A DNA stretch of 64,000 bases from Blastomussa wellsi (lineage: Eukaryota > Cnidaria > Anthozoa > Scleractinia > Plerogyridae): positions 21,165,338-21,229,337 of the forward strand of contig OX393570.1 of the NCBI GenBank assembly GCA_947652115.1, given 5' to 3'. The notes under the pieces were generated by a model. The model saw only the letters and a list, made by a program, of their open reading frames with translations, was not told the DNA's origin and did no database searches. Shown here in pieces: positions 33,859-45,300 of this stretch. A program made the position numbers and the translations under genes. Within the stretch, counting starts at the first letter, position 1. Each line of letters starts with the position of its first letter.

Positions 33859-33929
33859 TGCAGCTTGATCACGTGACTTTTTCTAACTTGGCAGTTCGTT
33901 TGTGATGTCATAGCAACCAAACAAAGCAA

Positions 33930-34145
33930 CAAAATTTATCCTTACCGGGGTGAGCTTAGGCTCGATTTCCGTCGAGGAGAAGCGCGGACTCTGGCTCACA
34001 CCCGGGTCCATTAGCTGTAAAGACAAGCGACAAGCGACGGCCGGAAATATGCCTGCGTTCGCAGGCTACCTTAGCCCGCGTCGCAGACGGACAAAACCGC
34101 CGGTTGTATTTCGTGACACGTCCGGCTGCAACGCAGGCTAAGGCT
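33930..34145. repeat. Dispersed repeat remnant in the USP 5' flank
   Basis: It contains GCCTGCGTTCGCAGGCTACC and GCAACGCAGGCTAAGGCTACC, partially inverted, separated by a GC-rich block. It looks like part of a dispersed repeat rather than a promoter, but it lies within 200 bp of the USP uORF. Weak call. Confidence 0.35.
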
Positions 34146-34934
34146 ACCTTAACTGCAATAGAAATCTGCAAGACCACTGCAACAAACCGATGAAAAGTGC
34201 CGGATCACTTGTAGTCCTGGATCAGAAAATTATTCACCAAGCAAACTATAAACGGCAGACTGATCCTGACGGCGAAAACGACGATGAAAAATAAACAAGA
34301 AAGATAAAACAGCTAATACATTATATATTTCCGAAATATATTAGCCGGCCTATGGTGTTTACATATCTCAATTGGTGCGATATGCTAGAATTTGCTCTTC
34401 TAAATTAGACTTTATAGACAGGCTTCGTAGTCTCTCTTCGCGTCTTCATCACCAAGGCTTCAACACTACTGCGCTTCTCAAATCGTTTAATAAATTCTTC
34501 AAACGCCACGGTGAAATCATTCGCGTTAAATATGACATTACACTTCGGGAATCGGTTGTGATTGAGAACCAACAACGTATCCTTTTCATTTGGATTTGAA
34601 GGCGCGCGCACGTATTTTCGTGTGTGGTGCGGGTGTTTGGTTTATTTAGTTGACGTGTATGTTTAGTTCTCAATTTAACGGTTTAATTTATTTTTCGTTG
34701 TTTTCCTTATCACGTTTTTCTTGTCAGTAACTGTGCTCACATCGTGGGTGGCTCCACCGGCCCTGAAATGTTCTGCAATTGGTATAGGAATTACAAGCAT
34801 TTTAGGCATCCTACTGATGAACGGTTATGGCAATTAGATATTTTTTACAGGAGCCAACATTGAGATTGTGGTCTGTCGCCTTTGAATTTATATTTCTTGT
34901 TTATTTTTCATCGTTTTCGCCGTCAGGATCAGTC

Positions 34935-35353
34935 TATCAATGTAAATCCCGCAGGGGGGACCCGGGAGTGTGGGCATAGGGTGGGGATAGACCAATTCCG
35001 AGATATTAATATTCGAACATGTCGCCCAGGCTTAGGGGAATAAAACAAAAGATTTTGCATCGAGGCTTGGGGATGAATAAATAAATCCTTTTTTTTTTAT
35101 TTCCCAAAGCCTCGGAACTATGTTAGAATATCGGAATTGGTCTATTTGAACTGAGCTGAGATTTCTGTTCAATTGCCCCCCCCCCCCCCAGGACAATTGT
35201 AGATGGTCAAAGAGTCACTAAAAGTCAATAAAATGTTGCTAGAAATGCCAATAAATTGCCAAAAGTCCCCACTATGGTACGATAACTACTGTCAAATCCC
35301 CCACCTATGCCCCGCATCCCCCACCCCTCCCCCCCGCGGGATTTACATTGATA
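34935..35353. mobile_element. Fold-back element with TATCAATGTAAATCCCGC ends
   Basis: Left TATCAATGTAAATCCCGC (34935) pairs with right GCGGGATTTACATTGATA (to 35353). Inner inverted pairs include AGACCAATTCCGAGATATT with AATATCGGAATTGGTCT. It has C- and T-homopolymer runs and no coding capacity. It lies in the divergent intergenic region between the USP and Bcl-3-like genes. Confidence 0.8.
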
Positions 35354-35745
35354 AGTGCATTAGATGTGACTTGCTACTTTGTTGCGACCCACAAGTTAGT
35401 CACGCAATAGTTTAATTTGTGGATGTGGCATGGAACGTTCCCAAAATGTTGCCAAGTACGTGGTAGACTCAGAGAAGACGCTTTTGGCTTGGGGATATTT
35501 TATTTCTTCAAAGGGGGGGGGATTGTTGCCATTATTTGATTTACAGGAAGTCAACGAATCGGCTGAAAGCGAAAGCGGGAAAGTCCCTTTCAATCGAAGT
35601 CGAACTATCTCAAACCTGATTGGTTAAAAAATGGCAAGGTTAAAAATAACCCTTACTGCATCCTGTACGAATCGAGCGACTATTGCCTCTTGCATTTCTA
35701 GATTTTAGTTATTTATATGTGTCTGTTATATTTTAGTGCTAAGAA

Positions 35746-38700
35746 ATGGTGAGTGCAACAAGTCTAGGATCAGCTTTGGATAAAGCATTTCAAATGGAAA
35801 TCGCCACAACGAATTTCAGAACAAATGGACATGTTCTCTCTTCCGCTTTGCACCCGAACGTCGATGATTCCGTTCAGAGGGCAAGTAAAGACGCGACGAA
35901 GAGAAAGCTAACCGCGAGAGTTTCCCCGATGACACGACAGACAGAAAACGTTCTTGATCCAAGATTTAATTCGCTAGTTTCTGGTTCGCAAAGTTCGCAT
36001 CACACTGGAAGCAAAACAGAACTTCATGTCTCAAGTACACCTTGCGTAACTCGCGGTAAACAAAGATTAGCAGAGAAGCGAAAATCGTCAAGTACAAATG
36101 TCATTATTCCTGCTAGATCGGTCAATTCAGACTCATTTCTTGTAACACAAGAAGAACCTGTTTCGAAACGACCTCGAACAATTTTGCCACGGACAATGCA
36201 AGGTGAGGGAATTTAAGAAATTTATAATTCTGTGCGCAAGCAATAATTACATTGAAAAAATTTTTTTATACAAATTTATTTTATTTTTCCTTTTCCATCT
36301 CTTTAATAAGCGAAAGCCCACACAACAAATGCTAAGTAAAAAGACTTTAATATATGACACAAAATGGGATTGTGAATATTTAAGGTTTCGTAGCTTTATT
36401 TTTTGTATGTAGAAAACGATGAAATGCATAGATCTTGTCACTCAGACCCCGTCCAGCCTGAAATTGCAAGCTGAGAAAATGAAGTTTCGTTTAGTAACAG
36501 AAACTAGAAACTTTCAGTGTACCGAAATAACTTTGTTTTCATGACGTGTTTTATATATTGTTAGCGGACACGAGTTCTGACATGTTTGAGACTGAAGTTT
36601 TAATTTAATTATCAACTCGAACAGATTAAGCTACTGCTTATAGCACTCGTTTTCTTTTTTCGAATGTTCTTCATATTTTTAACAGTATAACCTTAAAACT
36701 GGGGGAGCCCCGTTTGTAAGGGCGATTGAATACATTTCACGTGCTTTCAGCTTCTTCCTTATCCGGGAAAGTCCCTAACCTCGCCATGCACCGGATTTGT
36801 CTACTTCCGGTGATCACAGGTGTGATGTCTGCATTACGAAATGACGAAGTGACAAGCTTCACTTCCGGTACAGGTCATAACTAGATCACAGTGAGGATAT
36901 ATGAAGCAGTGTCAAACATTCTAGTTCCACAAGTTCTTTTCCTAGTTAGAAAAAGAACTACAGATGTATAACCCCTCTCTAACTTGGGGAATTATCACCA
37001 CCCCCCCCCCCCACATCACATTTTCATCCCTGGAGCCAAATCAAGTGAGTAGCTCTGGGGAATGGCCTCATCAAGAAGGGGACATATACCACAGGCATCC
37101 CATGTGTATGGGGATGTATTTTGCCAATGAATACTGTGATAGAGAAAAAAATCTTAAAATAAATAGATTTCTTTGTTACTTTTAGGAGTTGAGGAGCCAA
37201 AATGGGAGGGGGGAGGGGTGGTGGTGGCTAGCCACCCAATCCTAGCCATCCCTCTGGATCTCCCCCTGCATTCATCATATTCACCACTTTTCTGATGCTG
37301 TTTAGTTCCAGAATCAGAAATACAGAAAACACCAATAAGTCCTGAACCCAAATTAATGAGTGATAATGTGGCAACAATGAGCCTTCTGTCAGCTTCCGAA
37401 TGTCATCTAGCTGCTCTTCAAGATGAAGATGGAGATACGTAAGCTGTGCTAAATTAATTTTTAAAAGTTTTTGTTATATATACCGGTGGTAAATACCAGG
37501 TAATATAACCAAGTTTAGCCTTCTTAAAGGGAACCTCAGCTCTTGAAACAAGTTGATGTCAAGCAGTTCAAAATAGTGACTAAATTACAAATTTTACAGG
37601 ACAAGGGAGATATAACATTTCATATAGATAAAAAATGTAAAAGAGTATTGTTTTAAAATTCCTGTGCATCGCCATCTTGGATTTTAGGACATCATTGCGT
37701 TGCCCTTATTGTTATTAATGAGAAGTTCTTTTGTGTGAAACAAAGGGACAACACTGTTGTCAAAATCCAAAATGGCAGTGTGCAGGGAATTTGAAAGCGA
37801 GTATAAGATTCTTGCTTTGTTAGTATGAAATGTTGTACCTCGTTCATCCAGAATTTAAACACCATTTTAGTCAACTTAATGACAACTTGAATCAAGAGCC
37901 AAGGTTCCCTATAACAGAACCCACTGTTTCATGTTGCTTTGGGTTAAAACTTGAACACGGTAAGAGAAAACTGGAAGAGAAAGGGAGGGAGGAAGGGGTG
38001 GGTAGAGGGACTGAGAGAGGGGAGCAAGAGGTGGAATAAAAGAAAGAAAACGTAAGCTCTTCCCAAACTTGTTTTATATCAAATGAGATCATATTTAAGT
38101 GAAGCTGAAAAAATTAAATATTCATGATTTTTCTTCAAAATTACTTGCAGACCACTTCATATAGCAATCGCACATGGCAATATCCAACTTGTAGAATACC
38201 TTATCAACCTCATGTCTTGTCTAACCCTGGATATATACAACAACCTTAAGCAAACACCACTCCACCTGGCGGTAATAACAGAACAAGCTCACATCGTAGG
38301 AATGCTAACAACAGCTGGTGCGAATGTAAACTTGCCAGATCGTAATGGACAAACACCAACACATCTGGCTTGCCAGAGGTCGAGTACGGAGTGCATAGCA
38401 GAACTTTGCCAGGCAGCAAATGCCCCTGATCTGGAGCTAAGAAACTTTAATGGCTTCACTCCTCTGCATGAAGCTGTATTTGCAAGCTGCCCTGTCGCTG
38501 TGACGACTTTAGTTAACCATGGAGCAAATGTCAATTGCAAGGTACTGCCGAATAACAGACTGGCAACTTCTCATTTTAACGCAAGACGTATTGCCCCTCC
38601 CCAGGGTGGTCTGAAGAATGCTAGACCCTTGATATCTTATACAAAGCACAAATCATATTTTTTCTCTGTAGGATGGTAAAAGTGGCCGCACTCCTCTGCA

Positions 38701-38902
38701 TCACGCAGTAGAAGCAGAAAATCTTGAAGTGATACAAGAATTACTTAAGTGTGGTGCTAATGTTAGCGAGGGAGCCTTTTCTGGTAACACTCCGCTCCAG
38801 GTGGCAAGTGGTCGGTGCATGCAGAATGTTCGGCTGTTACTTGAATCAGCTGGGAGTAACATTAAATCAGGGAGTGGCAAATATAAAGAGGTCAGGAAAT
38901 GA
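35746..38902 (+). CDS. Bcl-3/IkB-like ankyrin-repeat protein, complete (403 aa)
   Basis: Exons 35746-36202, 37306-37438, 38151-38541 and 38672-38902; phases 1, 2 and 0 all match and total 1212 nt including TGA. The N-terminal ~195 residues are unstructured. They have basic clusters (KRKLTAR, AEKRKSS, SKRPRT) and no DSGxxS phosphodegron. Six ankyrin repeats follow: DGDTPLHIAIAHGN, LKQTPLHLAVITE, NGQTPTHLACQRS, NGFTPLHEAVFAS, SGRTPLHHAVEAEN, SGNTPLQVASGR. Six repeats are typical of the IkB/Bcl-3 family, which bind Rel/NF-kB dimers. The nuclear-type basic motifs and missing degron favour a nuclear Bcl-3/IkB-zeta-like role over a classical degradable IkB (inference). An AG acceptor-like TATATTTTAG just before the ATG suggests a 5' UTR exon upstream. 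A paralogue begins at 61147. Confidence 0.9.
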
Positions 38903-39188
38903 TAAAGTCATCAAATATAGAAATAAAGTTACAGTAATTTGAATATTGTAAAGAAAGTGGGGCGGTACGCAGCTCAAGGTCCCACAGTATTGGCTGAAAA
39001 AATGATAAACAAACAACAGTAACAATGGACCCTAGCCCTAAAATGATAGAGCTGTGTGCAATAAAGATCCAATGAAATTAGAGGTTCTTGAGAGTTGCGA
39101 ACTATCCTAAGAAAGTAGCATATTGTAGGCACGTAATGCATGCAAAACTGTCACATTGACCTCTGCACACATTGTATCCTACATAGCT
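38903..39188. other. 3' flank of the Bcl-3-like gene
   Basis: Noncoding. AATAAAG occurs at 38922 and again near 39060; either could act as a poly(A) signal. Confidence 0.4.
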
Positions 39189-39488
39189 GGGAGGTGTGTT
39201 GGCCTAATGGTTAGTGTTCTGGACTGTGCGTCAAACAATCCGGGTTTGAGCCGTAGCTAGAGAACTATGGTGTTTTCTGGGGCAAGATGCTCTACTAGCT
39301 CTCACAGTGCCTCTCTTCACTCTGGTGTATAAATGGTTACTGGCAAATACCCATACACCTGGGTGGAAAGAGGCACTGTGAGAAGAGCTAAGTGTCTTCA
39401 GTTGGCAAGAGCATTGTGCTCACGCTATGACTGCAGCCAGGACTTGAACCTGGACAGCTCAAACCTGCAGGGGCTCACACACCATGCC
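39189..39488. mobile_element. Two SINEs in inverted, tail-to-tail orientation
   Basis: A plus-strand tRNA-type SINE (A box TGGCCTAATGG, B box GGGTTTGAGCC at 39242) ends near 39345. It is followed directly by a minus-strand SINE with B-box-like GGTTCAAGTCC near 39440. Their bodies (GTGCCTCTCTTCACTCTGG against GGGTGGAAAGAGGCACTGTG) are complementary and would form a hairpin RNA. Confidence 0.8.
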
Positions 39489-40149
39489 TCTCCCACACAG
39501 TAACACAGTTTAACTGCTATTTCGGTAATTATATACAAAGTTAGATTGGGGACAGGGGCTTATTTTTGAGGAGATGAAATTGAACCAGTTTATAACAAGA
39601 AATACTGGCATAACAGCATACCACTGGAAACTTACCATCATGATAACCTGCAAACAGGCTCCTGGCTTGGCGGGGTGCAGTTTTCCAGTAAAAAGTGCAT
39701 TACCCCACCATCCAAGTGTTCAGGAAACCTGTCCACAGGCTGCCATCATGATATTACGGATTACATGGAAATGATTCTATTATCACGGTAGCAATGCCAT
39801 AGACCCAGAGTAACATTGAGTCAATATTGATTGCATTACAGATTACCCTAAACCAGTCTCCAGTGATTGTACCAAACTACGAAGATAGACGGCATGTGAT
39901 GGTGAAAAGTACCTATGCATAGAGCATAGCAGCTCTCATAAATCACTCTTTCTTGTAATACAAGATTCTTATTATTATCTTGGTTGATTACACAACAGAA
40001 ATGGCTTGCTTTATGTACATGTACAACTACATGACTGTTCAATATGGATGGTTGCTTTCAAGGTTTTGCGCAAAAATTTGATTACATATTAATTAGATTA
40101 ACTTATAATAATTATAACAAATAATTATTTATGGTTGATTGTGTAGTCT

Positions 40150-40265
40150 GATCATCCAGGTGAGAGCAGTCTTGAAAAGGACTGTTCTGGGTAGTGATGA
40201 CTGACATTTCGACAACCTGAGTGGAAATCATCGTCAGAGTCAAGTGAAGGGTTGTTTGTCAGTCA
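40150..40265 (+). mobile_element. Penelope-like element fragment
   Basis: It contains ACTGACATTTCGACAACCTG...GAAATCATCGTCAGAGTCAAG, a version of the GACGTTTCGA...TTCGTC motif seen in the Penelope-like insertion at 41668-41950. Short remnant; family assignment is from memory. Confidence 0.5.
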
Positions 40266-40449
40266 AATGTTAAATGTCTGGTCATGAAAAGTGATTGGTC
40301 AGTTGTAAAAACAAATATGCCAAAAGAGTGTAAATAAATTGTGCAATTTTAAAGCATTAATTATCTTAAACATAATCCTCTTCATCTACCTGCACATAAA
40401 GCTGCCGTTAGCTTATTAGTTATCATGCTGCTAAATGGTCAGCAGTACC

Positions 40450-40558
40450 TAGCCTCCCACGCAGACGTCCTTTGGGCTTCGTCACGCGTTCCTTCTCCAC
40501 AGACACTGACGGGAAGGAACGTGTGACAAAGCCCAAAGGATGTCTGCGTGGGAGGCTA
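40450..40558. mobile_element. Small MITE, TAGCCTCCCACGCAGACGTC ends
   Basis: A 109-bp near-perfect palindrome. TAGCCTCCCACGCAGACGTC at the left pairs with its inverse ending GTGGGAGGCTA at the right, arms ~45 bp. Noncoding. Confidence 0.85.
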
Positions 40559-41652
40559 AACAGAACCAGGCACGAAGTAAATCGTTGCTATGCAATGGTA
40601 CACGTTGGTCACTTTTTGTGAATCAAGAATTTATTTCTTATTATCAACTGAGGATAATTTTTGTATAGAGAATAAGTGGAGACATTTTGAATTCATGTTT
40701 TTTTTAAGAAAACCAACAAATATAATGTTTTAGACCAGAGGGAAACCTGTCTCAAATTGAAATATTGTGCAAAAGCTGGATAGAAATTGAGTTAGAGTTC
40801 AAAATGTTGAATATTATACTGTTAGTAGTTATTGACACAAGAAATTTAGAGACAGTTTTAAGACAATAATAACATTAATAGTATTGCTTTTTGTAGACGC
40901 ATCTGTACATAAATTATTGAAGGTAAAAGCACATACTAAAGAATATTAAATAAAAGACAAATATAAATAAAAGCAAATGGTGTAGTTGTGTGTGGCAATA
41001 TTTTAATTCTGTCTAGTTTAGATTACAAACAAAAGGAGTGTTGCCCATACCTGTGACTTCGTTAAAAAGACATAATCTGTGTTTTTAAGAATTGCAAATA
41101 CCATCAACTTTTACAGCTGGTGAAGTCTGAAAGCATTTAGCTTATAATAATTGAAAATGATTTTCCCATGCTAAGCTACAAAAATAGGAAAAGCATTACA
41201 TACAATACATTAACACTGTATAAATATTATGCAACATGCATGTATAATATTTCTTTCAAAAGTATAACAATATAGCGGATAGCACCGAATACACCAGTTA
41301 TACAAAAAGCCAAATGAATGTGTAACTAATATAATTAAGAATTTCTTTTTTATTTACCACTATTTTTCATTAGAGGCCAATTAGGTATCCACTGCTTTAG
41401 TTTCCAAACAACAGGGATTTTTGATATGGTGACGAAAGTCAATAATAAAACTTGTAACAAAACTTGTTTTGGGAACGATACTTGTGAATAACTTTGTAAA
41501 TGCCAAATTTCAGGTGTTTTATATTTTTTATAACTGTCTTATTTTATCTATTTTAGGTGTCCCCTATTAGTAGAGGGTTTCCACCCTCGGCTCGACTCGC
41601 TTAAAGTCTTTCATTCATTCATATAAGGTAATTATCAACATTACTAACAACC
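40559..41652. other. AT-rich intergenic DNA, nothing recognised
   Basis: No exon, domain or strong repeat was recognised between the small MITE and the Penelope-like palindrome. Confidence 0.5.
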
Positions 41653-41666
41653 TTAACAATTGTAAG

Positions 41667-41667
<1 letters not shown>

Positions 41668-41711
<44 letters not shown>

Positions 41712-41950
41712 GTATAACAATATAATTTGGTTTTATCAACTGGGTTGATAATGTCAATTGGCCAAAGGAAAGAGATTCAAGAGCTGACGTTTCGAGCGTT
41801 AGCCCTTCGTCGGAGCGAAGCGTCGTTAGCGTCGTTAGCCCTTCGCCATTCGCTCCAACGAAGGGCTAACGCTCGAAACGTCAGCTCTTGAATCTCTTTA
41901 CGGTGGCCAATTGACATTATCAACCCAGTTGATAACACCAAATTATATTG
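41668..41950. mobile_element. Palindromic Penelope-like insertion with 15-bp target duplication
   Basis: The insertion starts with a GTAAGTTTCTAAAGAAACTG...CGACGCAGCACC-type end (reversed), then AATTTGGTTTTATCAACTGG. A central GACGTTTCGAGCGTTAGCCC block follows and the inverse of all this is read out to the right. TTAACAATTGTAAGA (15 bp) is duplicated exactly on both sides (41653-41667 and 41951-41965). It is an inverted dimer truncated at one end. Confidence 0.8.
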
Positions 41951-42065
41951 TTAACAATTGTAAGACATAGTAAATTTACCTATTGCAATTTCTTCAAATA
42001 TCTTAAGTTTCAAATATTTTGAGATTTATTTACAGGACTGTTTAAAGAACTTCTTCTAGTAGAAG

Positions 42066-42115
42066 CATCAATCAACCTTTTCACAAATTATTGTGTTTAA
42101 AAGGTAGACATCATA
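42066..42115 (-). promoter_or_regulatory. Candidate SECIS element in the SELENOS 3' UTR
   Basis: About 210 nt after the Sec codon, the minus strand reads ATGA (42114-42111), 12 nt, then AAAC (42098), and closes with TGAT twice (42074-42067). Helix ACCTTTT/AAAAGGT is perfect, but the lower part of helix II is imperfect, so this is a candidate only. A TTTATT (AATAAA on the minus strand) follows at 42030-42025. Confidence 0.4.
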
Positions 42116-42320
42116 AACTCTGTTTGACATGCAAAATAGAAAAGAAAAAATTCCATGATCTTGATTTGATTCAGTTTTACAAACAATACACAGCAATTCT
42201 CCAAAATGCCAAACAAACTTGCTACTTACATTTAAATGCAGCATAAATTTTACTGCACTATATTCTTCAGCATTGTCACTAAGTCTACATTCATTTGGCA
42301 TTTGGAGATTGAGTGTAGAT

Positions 42321-45300
42321 TTAACCTCATCCACCTCCACCAGCACCTGAAACACAGACAAAACAACATAAAAACCAGAATTATATGTCAAGTGTGATGT
42401 ACAGTGGAAGGACTGGTGACCTCACTGCTGGTTATTAGGTTACTATTTCCAAGTGATGTGTTACTTAACAAACAAAGAAGCCTAAGAAATGTATTATACT
42501 GTCATAAAACACAATGGGCATTTGAGAACACAAGGGAAATGTAGAATACACGAGCCGCAGGCGAGTGTTTCTACATTTCTCGAGTGTTCTCAAATGTCCG
42601 GAGTGTATTATGACAGTATAATACATGGCTTAGGCTTCTTTATTTGCTTTATGATATAGATTTTATACGCCGCGATAAACTGAAGCCATTAAATTTCGCT
42701 TCTTCTACTTTCATCTCGAACTAAGAAGCTTCTTCGACAATCTCTGCGGCTTGACTCAGAATTTTGTCCGGAATTTCTTTATAGAAAATGTTTGCCGCCA
42801 TCCCTTGCGAATTTTCACTAGAGTAAAGCTGGCAAAAAACAAAACACGCTTTTTCCATGTTTTATTTACTGATAAAACATGGGTTTTTGACCAATCAGAG
42901 CGTGCACAGAGTCCTATCTATATTATAATTTGTGATACGGTAGCCTAATAGTTAGTGCACCAGATGGACTATCCAAGTTACAATGGCTAGACACTTTACT
43001 TTCACAGTGCCTCTCTCAACACAGGTGTGTAAACTTGCTTCCATCAAAATAATGCTGGGGGTAACTGTGTGATGGACTAGCATCCCATCCACAGGAGAGT
43101 AGAAATATTCCTAGCTACTTAATGCTACTGAAACTGAGATGAGCTACGATAGTATGGCTTGCTTGGTACAAGGCTTTACATGTACGTACATGTAGCCTAT
43201 TTGATTTGTCCTTACTATTGCCTTGGCAATATTATGTCAGGTTGACATGCGCAGCTAACAGTTTGTTCAACAGTACCACTTACTGATCTACATGTATGCT
43301 CCCAAGTGGAGCATGGCACGCACAGCGTGAGTCAAGTGCCTTGCTAACAAACACAATGACCAAGACGTGGACCGCTTGATCTGCAGTTCAACATGCTAAT
43401 TAGGCCATTGTACCTCACACATTAAACATTAACATTTACTGTTTAATATTATTTTCGTACTCATAAGTACTCATTTTTTAGTACTTGCCTCTCCTTGGTG
43501 GTCTGTAACTGAATCCACCTCCACTGCCAGACAACGGACTGAAATCTGTAGACAATTAAATCGTAATTATAAAAATTATGACTTGGGTGAATGAAGCCAT
43601 TTGGCGCTAAATGCTTTAGCACAGGCAGAAAGTAATCGCCAGGAAACCAGAAATGTAGTTTGCCACAAGATTGTGCAAGACGGTTAATATTTAATTCAGA
43701 TCTCTCTCTCAGTGGAGAGAAAGGCAGCTGCCTGAAAATAACAAGAGCAACAAGAAGAAGCCCAACACTCGAACACCCAAACAAATTTCTAAATTTTTAA
43801 TTGAAGTACATTCAAATTTCTACCTGATCTTTGAAGAGGTTTGTCTGGTTTCTTAGGTTTTAAAGAATTTTTGGAATCACTTGATTCATCCTGGAAAACA
43901 AAATAATTCTAACATGAATACAAGGTCCAACGGTATTGTGGTGTAACATAAGTGCTAATGACATGATTTATACCAACCAGACAATAAAATATTATTTATC
44001 AACCAGTTTTTTTTTTTCGACACAAAACTGTATTGGAATAGCCCACGGCAGTTATTATTTTATTACAGAAGAAAAAATCTGAAAAAAAATTGAAATAAAT
44101 TACCCTAAAAACGTAATTAAATTAATACATATATGTGTACATGTAGCTATTTACAGGAGATCTGTATCTCTTTGAGCGATATCCTTTCCCCTCCTGGTGT
44201 CTATTCCAGTCTTCTATTCTCTCTCTCCTCTTATCTTCTTCTGACTGAAGAAAAAAAAAAGAACCAGAGAAATTCAAATTTTGGACAACATATGAACCCT
44301 GGTTCACACTAAAAACATAACAGCAAAGTAGAAGGGTCATGCAAATTCCGCAAATGACAAGCTCCAGGGTCCGAATTAAATTTTTGACCTTGGCACCAGC
44401 TGGCGACTTGATAAAAAGTTTTGGTTGTGAGCTAGCAATTTATGGTCACCAAAATTGTTTCTACCATCTGGCAGGGAAACTTGGTACAATGATCAGAGAT
44501 TAACATGAAAATCCCTTTCAATTCTATTTCAGAATTAGTGACGATTAAAAGTCAGTTGCTTTTGCAAGGGGTTCTACATTTTATGTCAGTGTAATTGCCT
44601 TGTCAGAAACAAAGTTCACAGAAATTTGACTATACATGTAAGATTTATATTTGCATATCACACAGCACAGTGCAGCAGTCCCGGAAATAATTAACCGTCC
44701 GCTGCAACCAGTTGTAAAATTCTTGACGCCAGTGCAATGTTTTTCGTCATATTGGCGACCAGGAAGGCACAGTTTCGGATCCTGAGGTCACGTTGATGTT
44801 TATGTCCCCAGTGAGAACAAAACAACATATTAATGGCATGGTACATGAGGGGCATAATGACATAAGCATAAACATATGAAAAAAATAATCTTAGTTTCCT
44901 TTATGTTATAACTGTATGTCCAAGTCGCTATATTGTTGTGTTGCTAGTGTTAAGCTTCATGCATTTCAAAAGCATGACATTTCTGATACTCAAGACACAA
45001 TGCTGTTGATATTAATAGTAGTTTCAATAAATGTAAACTAACCTGCTGTCTGTCCTCAATAAACTTAGCAGCTTTTGCGTCATGTTTTTCTTGCAATCTC
45101 CGTCTTGCGTCTTCCATTCTTTCCTGTTGACTTGCTGCTTTTATTGGGTCTGGGGCCGGGATAATTCAAATATTGTTATACACTAAAACAGTGGATAGCG
45201 TTGTTGACACACGCTGATTGGCTAATCAATCATGGGATATCCTTTGATATTCACCTCCCAGCAATTCGTGAGCCTCTCACAGGCCCTTGCATACATGATT

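Noticed and set aside
43461..43545. Sec-less C-terminus of SELENOS ending RGKY
   Set aside because: A consensus GC donor in correct phase leads to an exon encoding the family's Gly-Gly-Sec-Gly end, which is far more convincing.
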